A DNA stretch of 64,000 nt, taken from NCBI GenBank assembly GCA_030803735.1, contig JAURUC010000001.1, positions 4,910,501-4,974,500 on the forward strand. Reading direction: 5' to 3'. Below, one piece after another: positions 34,667 through 43,927 of the stretch (positions within the stretch are counted from its first letter, which is position 1; every line of letters starts with the position of its first letter). The DNA is from Actinopolyspora lacussalsi (GTDB lineage Bacteria > Actinomycetota > Actinomycetes > Mycobacteriales > Pseudonocardiaceae). Position numbers and translations under genes: made by a program. The notes below the pieces were generated by a model. The model had not been told where the DNA came from. It searched no databases and saw only the letters and a list, made by a program, of their open reading frames with translations.

Positions 34667-37438
34667 TTGGCGAGGGAGCGCGGTTCGCGGATAAGCAGCC
34701 CCGGCCACGAACTTCTGGAATCCGCTCGGCAGTTGCGCTGGCGGGTTCCGGAGCTGGCACTGTTGTTCGCCAACCGCGCGACTGCCGCTGCCCGCCAGGC
34801 CGGGGACACCGAGCAGCGACTCCGGGCGGAGGCGATCGCGCTTTTCGCCGAGAACCGCTTGGGGCGTTCGGTCACCGCCACCGAACGCGCGCTCGGAGCC
34901 TTTCGGGACGCCGAGCGCGCGGGCTCGGCGGAACCGCTCGGCGATCTGCGGGTCGAACTGGCTTGCTGCGCCCGTGGCAGCGGCAGTCCCGATGTCGCGC
35001 TGCGTGTGCTGCATCCGTTGCTGGAGCTGGAGCGTGTTCCGGCGCGGCTGCGCGCGCACGCGCTGGTCGAGCTGTGTGGTGCGCTGCCGATGCACCGTCG
35101 CGCGGCGGAGCGTGTCGAGGCGCTGGACGAGGCCGACCGGCTCTACGCCGCCGAGTCGACCGAGGACCAGGACACCACGCGGTTGCTCCGTGCCAGGGTG
35201 GCGGGTGCGCGGGCGGCTCACTATCGCGGTAACGGTGAGTTCGCGCTCGCGATCGAGTCCGCCACGGCGGGCCTCGACTTCCTGGAACGTCTCGGTGACC
35301 CGGCCGCCGACAGTGGAGAGGTCCGTGCCGGGCTGGTGCTCGAACAGGCGCAGTCGCTGCTGGATCTGGGTAAGCATGCCGAGGCGTTGCGGTGTGCGTC
35401 CGAGATCGTGCGGCAGCCGCTCCGGGCCGCCGCCGCGGCCCCGGTCGGTTGGCTGCGACTCGCGGTGGCGACCAGGGTGTACGTGCCCTCGGGGCAGCAT
35501 TCGGCCGCGTTCGAGTCGTTGCGAGAGGCCCTCGACGGTGGGCGCAGGCACGAGCTGTTCGATCTGCAGGCCGCGGTACTGAACACGTTGTCCGCGTTGC
35601 ACGAGAAGGCCTCCGACCTTCCCGAGGCGTTGCGCTGCGTTCGCGATGCCTACTCGGCCGACCATCACTGGCGCAGAACCGTCGAACGGGCCAGGCTGCG
35701 CCTGCTGGAGGAGTTCCCGGTACCGAACTCCGCGATCCCGCGGCAGCAGTCCGAACACGGTGGGCAGGATTACGACCCGCACGGTCACACCGTCGAACAT
35801 CCGCCACGGGGTCCGTTGAGTCCCACGGCGGGCGACACGGCGCCCGTGACGGAGGACCCGGACACCCGGCAGCAGGCTCGGCGGTTGATGAACACCCTGC
35901 TGTCGGGTGGGGCACCGAGTACCCGGGACTCCGCGACCGTGCCGCACCAGCACGAGGGCACCGACATCGGTGATCGCCGTTCTTCCGGCGAGGGGGACGA
36001 CACTGTCGCGCACCGTTCCGATGTCGCCCTCGGCGAGGTCGTCACGGCGAGTGGAACCGTTCCGGGCAGGCGGCATCGGGCGCCGGACGGAGCCGAGGAG
36101 CACGGCGCAACCGATCCGCATCCGCACACCCCTGCCGGGTCTGTTGCGCCTGTCGACACCGGTACCTCGGCCGATCCCGTACCGCCGGGTGTGTTCGACC
36201 CATCGGGAGCGGCGAGCGACACCGCCCGGCAGGGCGAGCCGGATGCTCACCGCCCACCCCGTGACCACGGCGGTCGGGAGGACATCGACTTTCCCGCCGA
36301 GAACCCGACTGAGACCGGGTTCGACAGGACCGCCACGGAGTCGGGCACCGGTCCTGGGATCGGCTCGGGAAGCGGTTTCCCGTCGTCCTCCCGCGACGAG
36401 GACGTGACCGCGATAATGCCGGTCGTGCCGAGTTTTCCGGACTCGGAGCTCCGAGGGGAGGAGGTCGGTGAGCACGCGGTCGGGAACGAGGCTTGGCCCG
36501 TGTCCGACCCGCAACCGGGTGGCACGACCGAATCGGTCGAGCCCCACCGTCCCCGTGCCGCTGATTCCTCGTCGGGCCCCGGATCCGAGCCGCTTCAGGA
36601 GCACGCCACGACCGGTCCCTCCGAGTCAGCCCCGCCCGAGTCAGCCCCGCCCGAGTCAGGCACCACAGGGGGCAGGCGACGAGCGGAACCGACCGAAACC
36701 GAGGAACCACCGACGCGGCGGTCGCACGGCCGTTCGCTGGACGAGATCCGGGCCGCGCTCGAAGCGGAGGGCAGGGGCACGCCCCGCCAGCGTCGGAGTC
36801 GTTCCGCGGGCACCGCCGAAGTCACCGGGGAGGCCGGGAACGGCCCGGAGTCCGCGACCACCGCCCGATCCGGAGGACGCCGTCGCCGTGCGGAACCACC
36901 GGAACCGGCCGCGTCCGGGGAACCGGCCGAATCGACGGCACCGGCTGGCAGCGGCGGCTCGGAAACTCCCCCCGAGCGGGGCGATAATTCAGAGGAAACC
37001 TCGCGGGATACGAGTTCCCACCCCCCGGTCCCGGAGCATCTGCTTGAGCAGAGCAGAGAGTTGATCAGGGACTTCTCCGGGATGGACGTTTCCGACAGCG
37101 CCGAGTCCGGTGCGGGGCAGGAGGGACTGGCCGATCTGCTCGCGGAAGCGCTGGTGGCCTACCGCAACGGCAACCGGGCCGACGACACCGCCAGTGCCGG
37201 GCAGTCCGCCACGGCGAGGGCACCGCAGACCCCGCCCGAGGCTCCGGAGCCCCCTTCCGGAGCGAATTCCACGGCCGCGCGACGCTCTCGGCGTTCCGGT
37301 GATCCCGAGATGCGTGTCGAGGACGAGCCGACGGCCCGCACGGGAACGGATGACACCGCGTTCCGAGGACGTAGACGACACGCGGCGGGAGAGACCGAGC
37401 CCGGCGAGTCGTACAGCTGGACTCCTCGGATCCGTTGA
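34667..37438 (+). CDS. Large TPR-like/disordered protein between ettA and gdh
   Basis: The first 360 residues are alpha-helical repeats like tetratricopeptides (ELLESARQLRWRVPELALLFA, ALRCASEIVRQPLRAAAA, AAVLNTLSALHEKASDLPEAL). From about 365 to 840 the chain is a Pro/Gly/Glu/Thr-rich disordered linker with small blocks such as RRRAEPTETEEPP and a triple SAPPE repeat (15-bp DNA unit at about 36624-36660). A conserved-looking end (PVPEHLLEQSRELIRDFSG, LADLLAEALVAYRNGN) follows. TTG 34667 has GGAGA upstream. Function is unknown; it is cotranscribed with ettA. M. tuberculosis has no gene at this place. Confidence 0.75.
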   Translation: MARERGSRISSPGHELLESARQLRWRVPELALLFANRATAAARQAGDTEQRLRAEAIALFAENRLGRSVTATERALGAFRDAERAGSAEPLGDLRVELACCARGSGSPDVALRVLHPLLELERVPARLRAHALVELCGALPMHRRAAERVEALDEADRLYAAESTEDQDTTRLLRARVAGARAAHYRGNGEFALAIESATAGLDFLERLGDPAADSGEVRAGLVLEQAQSLLDLGKHAEALRCASEIVRQPLRAAAAAPVGWLRLAVATRVYVPSGQHSAAFESLREALDGGRRHELFDLQAAVLNTLSALHEKASDLPEALRCVRDAYSADHHWRRTVERARLRLLEEFPVPNSAIPRQQSEHGGQDYDPHGHTVEHPPRGPLSPTAGDTAPVTEDPDTRQQARRLMNTLLSGGAPSTRDSATVPHQHEGTDIGDRRSSGEGDDTVAHRSDVALGEVVTASGTVPGRRHRAPDGAEEHGATDPHPHTPAGSVAPVDTGTSADPVPPGVFDPSGAASDTARQGEPDAHRPPRDHGGREDIDFPAENPTETGFDRTATESGTGPGIGSGSGFPSSSRDEDVTAIMPVVPSFPDSELRGEEVGEHAVGNEAWPVSDPQPGGTTESVEPHRPRAADSSSGPGSEPLQEHATTGPSESAPPESAPPESGTTGGRRRAEPTETEEPPTRRSHGRSLDEIRAALEAEGRGTPRQRRSRSAGTAEVTGEAGNGPESATTARSGGRRRRAEPPEPAASGEPAESTAPAGSGGSETPPERGDNSEETSRDTSSHPPVPEHLLEQSRELIRDFSGMDVSDSAESGAGQEGLADLLAEALVAYRNGNRADDTASAGQSATARAPQTPPEAPEPPSGANSTAARRSRRSGDPEMRVEDEPTARTGTDDTAFRGRRRHAAGETEPGESYSWTPRIR

Positions 37439-37606
37439 TCGAGCTCGTCCGTCGTGCTCGCGTGTGGTGATTTCGACGCGAACTGGGTGAGCCCCGAAAT
37501 CCGGTTCCACTTGATCTGTTCAGCCCGTCACCGATCACGCCGCCGAGCACTCTAGGGTGGTCTTGTTGGCACAACGAGGTGCCGCTAGTTGTGGAGCTGC
37601 GTGACG

Positions 37607-40600
37607 ATGACCTCTGAATCCGGACAGTTGAGTACCGAGCACACCGTGCCGAACGGAGAGCGGACACCGCGGACGTCCGACCCGGGTGCGGTAGGTCCCG
37701 AGTATCTGACGAGCCTGGTGGAGCGAGCCGTGCGAACGGCCCCGGAACTGGCCCACCTGCTACGTACTTACTACCGCCACGTCCCGGCCGAGGAAGTCGT
37801 GAGCGAGGAGCCGGACGATCTCGCCGGTGCGCTGCGCTCGCACTACGAGCTGGCCGCGCACCGTGCGCCCGGCCGTGCCATGGTGCGCATATTCAACCCG
37901 ACCCGCGCCGTCGAGGGCTGGTACAGCCCCGCCTCGGTGGTCCAGCTGGTCACCGACGACATGCCCTACCTGGTCGATTCGGTGATCGCCGAGTTGTCGC
38001 GCGCCGGTGCGCAGGTGCAACGCGTGGTTCATCCCATCGTGGTGGTGCGCAGGGACGTCGCCGGTGAACTGCGTGAGGTGTTGCCCGGAGCGGACCCCTC
38101 GAACCCGCCCGAGGACGCCCTGGCCGAGTCGTGGATGTTCCTCGAGATCGACAGACTGGCCGACCCGGATCGGATAACCGAGCTGGAGAACGGCCTGTTG
38201 CGGGTGTTGACCGACGTGCGTGAGGTCGTCGAGGACACCGACCGCATGGACGAGACCGCCCGCCGGCTCGCGGACTCGCTGGAACGGGACGGTTCCCAAC
38301 CCGCCGTGGAGCAGGCCACCGATGCCGCCGCCCTGCTGCGTTGGCTGGCCGAAGGGCATTTCACCTTCCTGGGGTACCGCCACGACGAGGTGGTGCGCGA
38401 CGAGGACTCCGGCGGGCCGACACTGCGACCGGTGCTCGCCTCCGGTCTCGGTGTGCTGCGATCCGACAACGGCGTCGCCAGGACGCTGTCCACCGGTCCG
38501 GACATACTCGTCGAGTCCCCGGACGACGAGTTGCTGGTGCTGACCCAGGCGAACGCGAATTCCCCCGTGCATCGCGCGGGGCATCCGTTCTACGTGGGGG
38601 TCAAAACCTTCGGCTCCGATGGCGGGATGTCCGGTGAGCACCGCTTCATCGGTCTGTTCACCACCACCGCCCTGCACGAGAACGTGCTGGAAATACCGGT
38701 TATAGCCCGCCGGGCCCGTGAAGTGATCCATCGTGCGGGTTTTCCGTTGGAGTCCTACTCCGGGCAGCGCATGCTCGAGGAGATCCAGAGTTATCCGCGT
38801 ACCGAGTTGTTCGCCACCGGCTCCGACAGACTGCTGGAGATCATCACCGGGGTGCTCGCCCTCGCGGAACGCCGCAAGCTCAAGCCCTTCCTGCGGCGCG
38901 ACCCCTACGGTCGGTTCTTCTCGTGCCTGGTTTACCTGCCGCGTGACCGATACACGACCCGCTCCCGACTGGCGATGCAGGAAGTGCTGCTGGCGGAGCT
39001 GGGAGGAACGGGGCTGGAGTACAGCACCCGGGTGGGTGAGTCCGCGCTGGCCCGAGTGCATTTCGTGGTGCACACCGAACCGGGAAGCAGGCTCGACCCC
39101 GATGTCAATCGGGTGCAGCGTCGGCTCAGCGAAGCCATCCGCACCTGGGACGACGACATGGTCGAACAGGTCGAGTCGGAACGCACGGGGGACCGCACGG
39201 ACGCGCGTCGGGACGGTCGTCTCGTCTCGTTCGGCTCCGAGGCCATCAGCGAGGTCGGGCTGCGCTACGCGGCGGCCTTCCCCGAGGCGTACAAGGAGGA
39301 CTTCGAGGCCTCCGACGGTCTGGTCGATCTGCGCAGGCTGGAGACGCTCTCCAGTCCCGGTGACCTCGCGATGTCGTTCTACACGCCACGTGACGCCGGG
39401 CCGGGCGACCGTCGTTTCAAGATGTTCCTCACCGAGCGGGTGACGTTGTCCAGGGTGCTTCCGGTGCTGCAGAGCATGGGGGTGGAGGTCGTCGACGAAC
39501 GGCCCTACGAGATCTCCCCGGATGACGACACCGTCCGCTGGATCTTCGACTTCGGACTGCGTCCCGGGCGGGGGGTGTTCGATCCGTCCGACGGCGAACG
39601 GATCGACACACTCCAGGAGCGGTTCGAGGAGGCCTTCCGTGCCGCCTGGCAGAACGACGCCGAGGTCGACAGGTTCAACTCACTGGTGCTGCGGGCCGGG
39701 CTCACCTGGCGGCAGACCGCGGTGCTGCGTGCCTACGCCAAGTATCTGCGACAGGTCGGAGTGGCCTACAGCCAGGACTACATCGAGGACGCACTGATCA
39801 CGCACGAGTCGATCACCGTGCGGCTGATCAGGCTGTTCGAGACGCGCTTCGATCCGGGTATCGCGGAGACGCTGCGGTTCTCCAGGGAACGGGAACTGGT
39901 CGACGCCGCCGAACGAGCCGTCGACGAGGTCACCAGCCTGGACGCCGATCGCATCCTGCGTGCCTACCTCGGACTGATCCGGGCCACGCTGCGCACCAAC
40001 TACTTCGTCGAGGTCGAACGGTCTCGGTCCCGTTCCTTCCTCTCGTTCAAACTGGAACCGCAGGAGATTTCCGGCCTGCCCGAGCCGCGGCCGCAGTACG
40101 AGATCTTCGTGTATTCCCCCCGCTTCGAAGGAGTGCACCTCAGGTTCGGCTCGGTGGCGCGTGGTGGACTTCGTTGGTCCGACCGTCGCGAGGACTTCCG
40201 CACCGAGATCCTGGGACTGGCCAAGGCGCAGGCGGTCAAGAACGCGGTGATCGTGCCGGTGGGGGCGAAGGGCGGGTTCGTCCTGAAGCGCCAGCCCGCA
40301 TCGACCGGAGACCCCGCGGCCGACCGGGAAGCGGTCCGTGCTGAGGGGGTCGCGTGCTACCGCATGTTCATCTCCGGCATGCTCGATCTGACCGACAACC
40401 TGGTCAACGGGCAGGTGGTCGGCCCGAACCGCGTGGTCCGACACGACGCCGAGGACACCTACCTGGTGGTCGCGGCCGACAAGGGGACCGCGACGTTCTC
40501 CGACATCGCCAACGAGGTCGCCGATTCCTACGGCTTCTGGTTGGGCGACGCCTTCGCCTCCGGCGGCTCGGTCGGTTACGACCACAAGGCCATGGGCATC

Positions 40601-42598
40601 ACGGCCAAGGGGGCCTGGGAGAGCGTCAAACGGCATTTCCGTGAACTCGGCACCGACACGCAGCGCGAGGAGTTCAGCGTCGTCGGAGTCGGCGACATGG
40701 GGGGTGACGTTTTCGGCAACGGGATGCTGCTTTCCGAGCACATTCGCTTGGTGGCCGCATTCAACCACATGCACGTCTTCATCGACCCGACTCCGGACCC
40801 CGCCGCATCGTTCGCCGAGCGCTCCCGACTGTTCGCCATGTCACGCTCCACATGGGACGATTACGATCGCGACGTGATCAGCGAGGGCGGCGGTGTCTGG
40901 CCGCGTTCCGCCAAGTCGATCCCGCTCAACCCCCAGATCCGCGCCGTGCTCGGCATCGACGACGACGTCGCCCGGTTGGCGCCTGCCGAACTGATCAAAG
41001 CGATCCTGCGGGCGCCCGTGGACCTGCTCTGGAACGGTGGCATCGGTACCTACGTCAAGGCCAGCACCGAGACCCACGGCGAGGTGGGGGACAAGGCCAA
41101 CGATCCGGTGCGGGTGGACGGTGCCGACCTGCGGGCCCGCGTGGTCGGTGAGGGCGGCAACCTCGGGATGACCCAACTCGGGCGTATCGAGTTCGCCCGC
41201 AACGGTGGCAAGGTCAATACCGACGCGCTGGACAACTCGGCGGGTGTCGACTGCTCGGACCACGAGGTCAACATCAAGGTGCTGCTGGACCAGCTGGTCG
41301 CCGACGGGCGGCTGGATCGGGACCAGCGCAACCAGTTGTTGCGGGAGATGACCGAGGAGGTCTCCGAGCTGGTGCTGGCGGACAACTATCGCCAGAACGC
41401 CGTGCTCGGCACTTCCCGCTCGCACGCGGCGTCGATGCTGTCGGTGCATGCCAGGCAGGTCGCCGAACTGGAGAAGCGCACCGGACTGGACCGTGAACTG
41501 GAGGCGTTGCCGACCCCGGCGCAGTTCCGGGAGCTCGAGAAGGCAGACGACGGCCTCACCTCGCCGGAGCTGGCGACTCTGATGGGGCACGTCAAACTCG
41601 CACTGAAGCAGGACGTGCTGGCCAGCGACCTGCCCGACACGGAAGCCTTCGCCTCGCGGCTGCCCGAGTACTTCCCGCGTCCGTTGCGCGGGCAGTACGG
41701 CCAGGCGGTGCGCCAGCACCCGCTGCACCGCGAGATCACCACGACCCTGCTGGTCAACGAAGTGGTCGACGGTGCGGGCATCTCCTACGCGTACCGCCTG
41801 TCGGAGGAGATGAGCGCCCACACCACCGACGCGGTACGTGCCTTCGAAGTGGTGACCGGCGTTTACGATCTCCCCGCGCTGTGGGAGGAGATCGAACAGC
41901 TGCACGGCACGGTTCCCATCGATGTCGTCGACTCCATGGTTCTGGAGACCCGTCGCCTGCTGGACCGGGCCTCCAGGTGGCTGCTCTCCAACCGTCCGCA
42001 GCCGTTGGCCATCGGCGCCGAGATACATCGCTTCCGTCCCGTGGTGACCCGGTTGGCCGAGTCGGTGTGGGAGATGCTGCACGGGCGGGCCGCGGCCAAC
42101 GCCGCGACCGAGACCGACCGGCTCGTGAATCGGGGCGTGCCGAAGCGGACCGCACGGCGTGTCAGCACCTTGCTGGACACGTTCGCACTGCTGGACATTA
42201 CCGAGATAGCGGAGTTGGCGGAGCGGGACGCGGGCATCGTGGCCGAACGCAGTCCCCGCGAGAGCGCGGAGCTCTACTACGCGCTGTGGGAGTACCTCGA
42301 CATGGAGCGGATGCTGGTGTCGGTCGCCGAGCTGGAGCGTGGCAACCGGTGGCACGCGCTGGCGCGGCTGGCGCTGCGTGACGACCTGTACGCCTCGCTG
42401 CGCGCCATCGCGGTGGATGTGCTGCGTAGCAGCGATCCGGAGGAGCATCCCGAGAACAAGATCGCCCAGTGGGAGTCGGCCAACGCCTCCCGTATCGGAC
42501 GCGCCAGGGCCTCGTTGGAGGAGATCAGGCATTCGGGGCGTCAGGACCTGGCGACGCTGTCCGTGGCGGCCAGGCAGCTGCGCAGCATGGTGCGTTGA
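37607..42598 (+). CDS. gdh: NAD-specific glutamate dehydrogenase, large (about 180 kDa) class
   Basis: The 1663-residue enzyme converts glutamate to 2-oxoglutarate and ammonia with NAD+. Regions of the L180 class are visible: the N-terminal regulatory part (AVEGWYSPASVVQLVTDDMP), the central catalytic core with LRFGSVARGGLRWSDRREDF and GAKGGFVLKRQP, the nucleotide-binding segment VGVGDMGGDVFGNGMLLS and the dehydrogenase motif RVVGEGGNLGMTQLGR. Matches Rv2476c; in mycobacteria the activity is inhibited by the FHA protein GarA, which is not in this window. ATG 37607 is likely; GTG 37601 also possible. A strong terminator follows. Confidence 0.96.
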   Translation: MTSESGQLSTEHTVPNGERTPRTSDPGAVGPEYLTSLVERAVRTAPELAHLLRTYYRHVPAEEVVSEEPDDLAGALRSHYELAAHRAPGRAMVRIFNPTRAVEGWYSPASVVQLVTDDMPYLVDSVIAELSRAGAQVQRVVHPIVVVRRDVAGELREVLPGADPSNPPEDALAESWMFLEIDRLADPDRITELENGLLRVLTDVREVVEDTDRMDETARRLADSLERDGSQPAVEQATDAAALLRWLAEGHFTFLGYRHDEVVRDEDSGGPTLRPVLASGLGVLRSDNGVARTLSTGPDILVESPDDELLVLTQANANSPVHRAGHPFYVGVKTFGSDGGMSGEHRFIGLFTTTALHENVLEIPVIARRAREVIHRAGFPLESYSGQRMLEEIQSYPRTELFATGSDRLLEIITGVLALAERRKLKPFLRRDPYGRFFSCLVYLPRDRYTTRSRLAMQEVLLAELGGTGLEYSTRVGESALARVHFVVHTEPGSRLDPDVNRVQRRLSEAIRTWDDDMVEQVESERTGDRTDARRDGRLVSFGSEAISEVGLRYAAAFPEAYKEDFEASDGLVDLRRLETLSSPGDLAMSFYTPRDAGPGDRRFKMFLTERVTLSRVLPVLQSMGVEVVDERPYEISPDDDTVRWIFDFGLRPGRGVFDPSDGERIDTLQERFEEAFRAAWQNDAEVDRFNSLVLRAGLTWRQTAVLRAYAKYLRQVGVAYSQDYIEDALITHESITVRLIRLFETRFDPGIAETLRFSRERELVDAAERAVDEVTSLDADRILRAYLGLIRATLRTNYFVEVERSRSRSFLSFKLEPQEISGLPEPRPQYEIFVYSPRFEGVHLRFGSVARGGLRWSDRREDFRTEILGLAKAQAVKNAVIVPVGAKGGFVLKRQPASTGDPAADREAVRAEGVACYRMFISGMLDLTDNLVNGQVVGPNRVVRHDAEDTYLVVAADKGTATFSDIANEVADSYGFWLGDAFASGGSVGYDHKAMGITAKGAWESVKRHFRELGTDTQREEFSVVGVGDMGGDVFGNGMLLSEHIRLVAAFNHMHVFIDPTPDPAASFAERSRLFAMSRSTWDDYDRDVISEGGGVWPRSAKSIPLNPQIRAVLGIDDDVARLAPAELIKAILRAPVDLLWNGGIGTYVKASTETHGEVGDKANDPVRVDGADLRARVVGEGGNLGMTQLGRIEFARNGGKVNTDALDNSAGVDCSDHEVNIKVLLDQLVADGRLDRDQRNQLLREMTEEVSELVLADNYRQNAVLGTSRSHAASMLSVHARQVAELEKRTGLDRELEALPTPAQFRELEKADDGLTSPELATLMGHVKLALKQDVLASDLPDTEAFASRLPEYFPRPLRGQYGQAVRQHPLHREITTTLLVNEVVDGAGISYAYRLSEEMSAHTTDAVRAFEVVTGVYDLPALWEEIEQLHGTVPIDVVDSMVLETRRLLDRASRWLLSNRPQPLAIGAEIHRFRPVVTRLAESVWEMLHGRAAANAATETDRLVNRGVPKRTARRVSTLLDTFALLDITEIAELAERDAGIVAERSPRESAELYYALWEYLDMERMLVSVAELERGNRWHALARLALRDDLYASLRAIAVDVLRSSDPEEHPENKIAQWESANASRIGRARASLEEIRHSGRQDLATLSVAARQLRSMVR

Positions 42599-42605
42599 GG
42601 GCTTT

Positions 42606-42645
42606 CCCTCGGGTCGGTTCGTTCACCCGCCGACCGGCCCGAGGG
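42606..42645 (+). terminator. Hairpin terminator after gdh
   Basis: CCCTCGGGTCGG (42606-42617) pairs with CCGACC and CCCGAGGG (42630-42645), with a two-base bulge. It begins 8 bases after the gdh stop codon. Confidence 0.75.
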
Positions 42646-42788
42646 GGCTCCCACTCTGCACGGCAGGCGGTGGGCCGTTCGCCGGATCCGGTTCCGTACC
42701 GTGGCCGCGTACGGTGTAACCGGGGGACCCGGCAGCGCGGTCGTTGTCCGGCCCCTGTTGTTCGGCTGTGCGTTAAGGAAGGCAAAAG

Positions 42789-43229
42789 GTGGGAGCCTAC
42801 GTCACCGAAGTGCCCCTGCGGTGGTCCGATATGGACGCTTTCGGGCACGTGAACCATGCCAGAACCGTGACGCTGCTCGAGGAGGCCCGTGCGGGGCTGC
42901 TCTTCAACGAAGCGGAACGGCGGGGCCACGGCGGCATGGCGGAGGGAATGGTGGTGGCCCGGTTATCGGTCGACTACCGCTCTCCGGTGGAGTACCGCAT
43001 GGGAGCCGTGCAGGTGCGCATGTCGGTGCGCGAGTTGCGCACGGCCTCGTTCGTGGTCGACTACGCTGTCGCCGCGGGTGGTGACGATTCGGTGGCCACT
43101 GCCGAGACCATGATGGTTCCCTACGATCTGCGAGCCGGACGTCCGCGTCGCCTCACCGAGGGTGAGCGTTCGTTCCTCGCGGAGTGGGTACTCGATCCGC
43201 TCGTGAACGAGGAGCAGCGAATTGCCTGA
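42789..43229 (+). CDS. Hotdog-fold acyl-CoA thioesterase (4-HBT family)
   Basis: The 146-residue protein has the 4-hydroxybenzoyl-CoA thioesterase signature VPLRWSDMDAFGHVNHARTVT, with the catalytic Asp in SDMDAFGHVN, and SVDYRSPVEYRMGAVQV. It matches Rv2475c in sequence class and position after gdh. The GTG start at 42789 is preceded by AAGGAAGG. The stop overlaps the next gene start by 8 bases, so both are cotranslated. Substrate unknown. Confidence 0.9.
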   Translation: MGAYVTEVPLRWSDMDAFGHVNHARTVTLLEEARAGLLFNEAERRGHGGMAEGMVVARLSVDYRSPVEYRMGAVQVRMSVRELRTASFVVDYAVAAGGDDSVATAETMMVPYDLRAGRPRRLTEGERSFLAEWVLDPLVNEEQRIA

Positions 43230-43863
43230 ACTGCGAATGCCCGGTTCGGTCGAACGTGACGACCTGAGCGCGTTCGTGGCCCGTGCCGTGCGGCTGGACG
43301 GTCAGGCGGTCGTGCGGTTGCGGAACAGGTCCGACGCCGAACGGATCGACGTCTGGTCGGCCACCCCGTTCGACGCGCTGTGCACTCGTTCGGTGGGTGG
43401 TGAGGTCGAACCCGCCGACGTGAGCGTCTCGGGCAACGAGTTGTTGGCCGCGTTGACGGTTTCCAACGGGCCGGTGATGGATCCCGGTCCGGAGCGGGAC
43501 CTGCTGTGGCGCTCCGAGCTGCCTCCTCCGGAGGGGTGGCGGCACGTGGACGACCTGCCGGCCAGGGTGGTCGGCGAGGTCGCCGAGCAGGGGGTCGGTG
43601 TCGCCAGGCAGAACGTTGGGCCGAAGGGCACTCCGCCCGCTTCGCTGATGGACCAGGAAGTGTTCACCGTCAGCGGTTCGGGGTTGCAGGTCAAAGTTCC
43701 GTTGCGCTGCTTGTTCGTGCTGACCGGGATGGGTTTTCTGGCCAGTGATCCTCCGGAGGAGGAGATCGTACGAGTCAGCGCCACCGAGACGTGGCTTCGC
43801 ATCGACTCCCGGTTCGGGGCCGTGGTTCGACGGCGGTACGCCCTGCTGCCCTTGCTGACCTGA
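43222..43863 (+). CDS. Conserved hypothetical protein (Rv2474c-like position)
   Basis: The 213-residue protein begins at TTG 43222, overlapping the end of the thioesterase gene. It has a mixed alpha/beta pattern with no known motif; notable segments are RLDGQAVVRLRNRS, VDVWSATPFDAL-like (IDVWSATPFDALCTRS), and VKVPLRCLFVLTGMGFL. The size and the place next to the thioesterase match Rv2474c, which also has no known function. Conservation of this pair suggests a shared role. Confidence 0.75.
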   Translation: MPELRMPGSVERDDLSAFVARAVRLDGQAVVRLRNRSDAERIDVWSATPFDALCTRSVGGEVEPADVSVSGNELLAALTVSNGPVMDPGPERDLLWRSELPPPEGWRHVDDLPARVVGEVAEQGVGVARQNVGPKGTPPASLMDQEVFTVSGSGLQVKVPLRCLFVLTGMGFLASDPPEEEIVRVSATETWLRIDSRFGAVVRRRYALLPLLT

Positions 43864-43927
43864 TCGAAGTCTTCGGCCGGGTTGCCGGTTTGCCGGATTG
43901 TGCGCTCGACGGAACCTCCCGGCCGAC

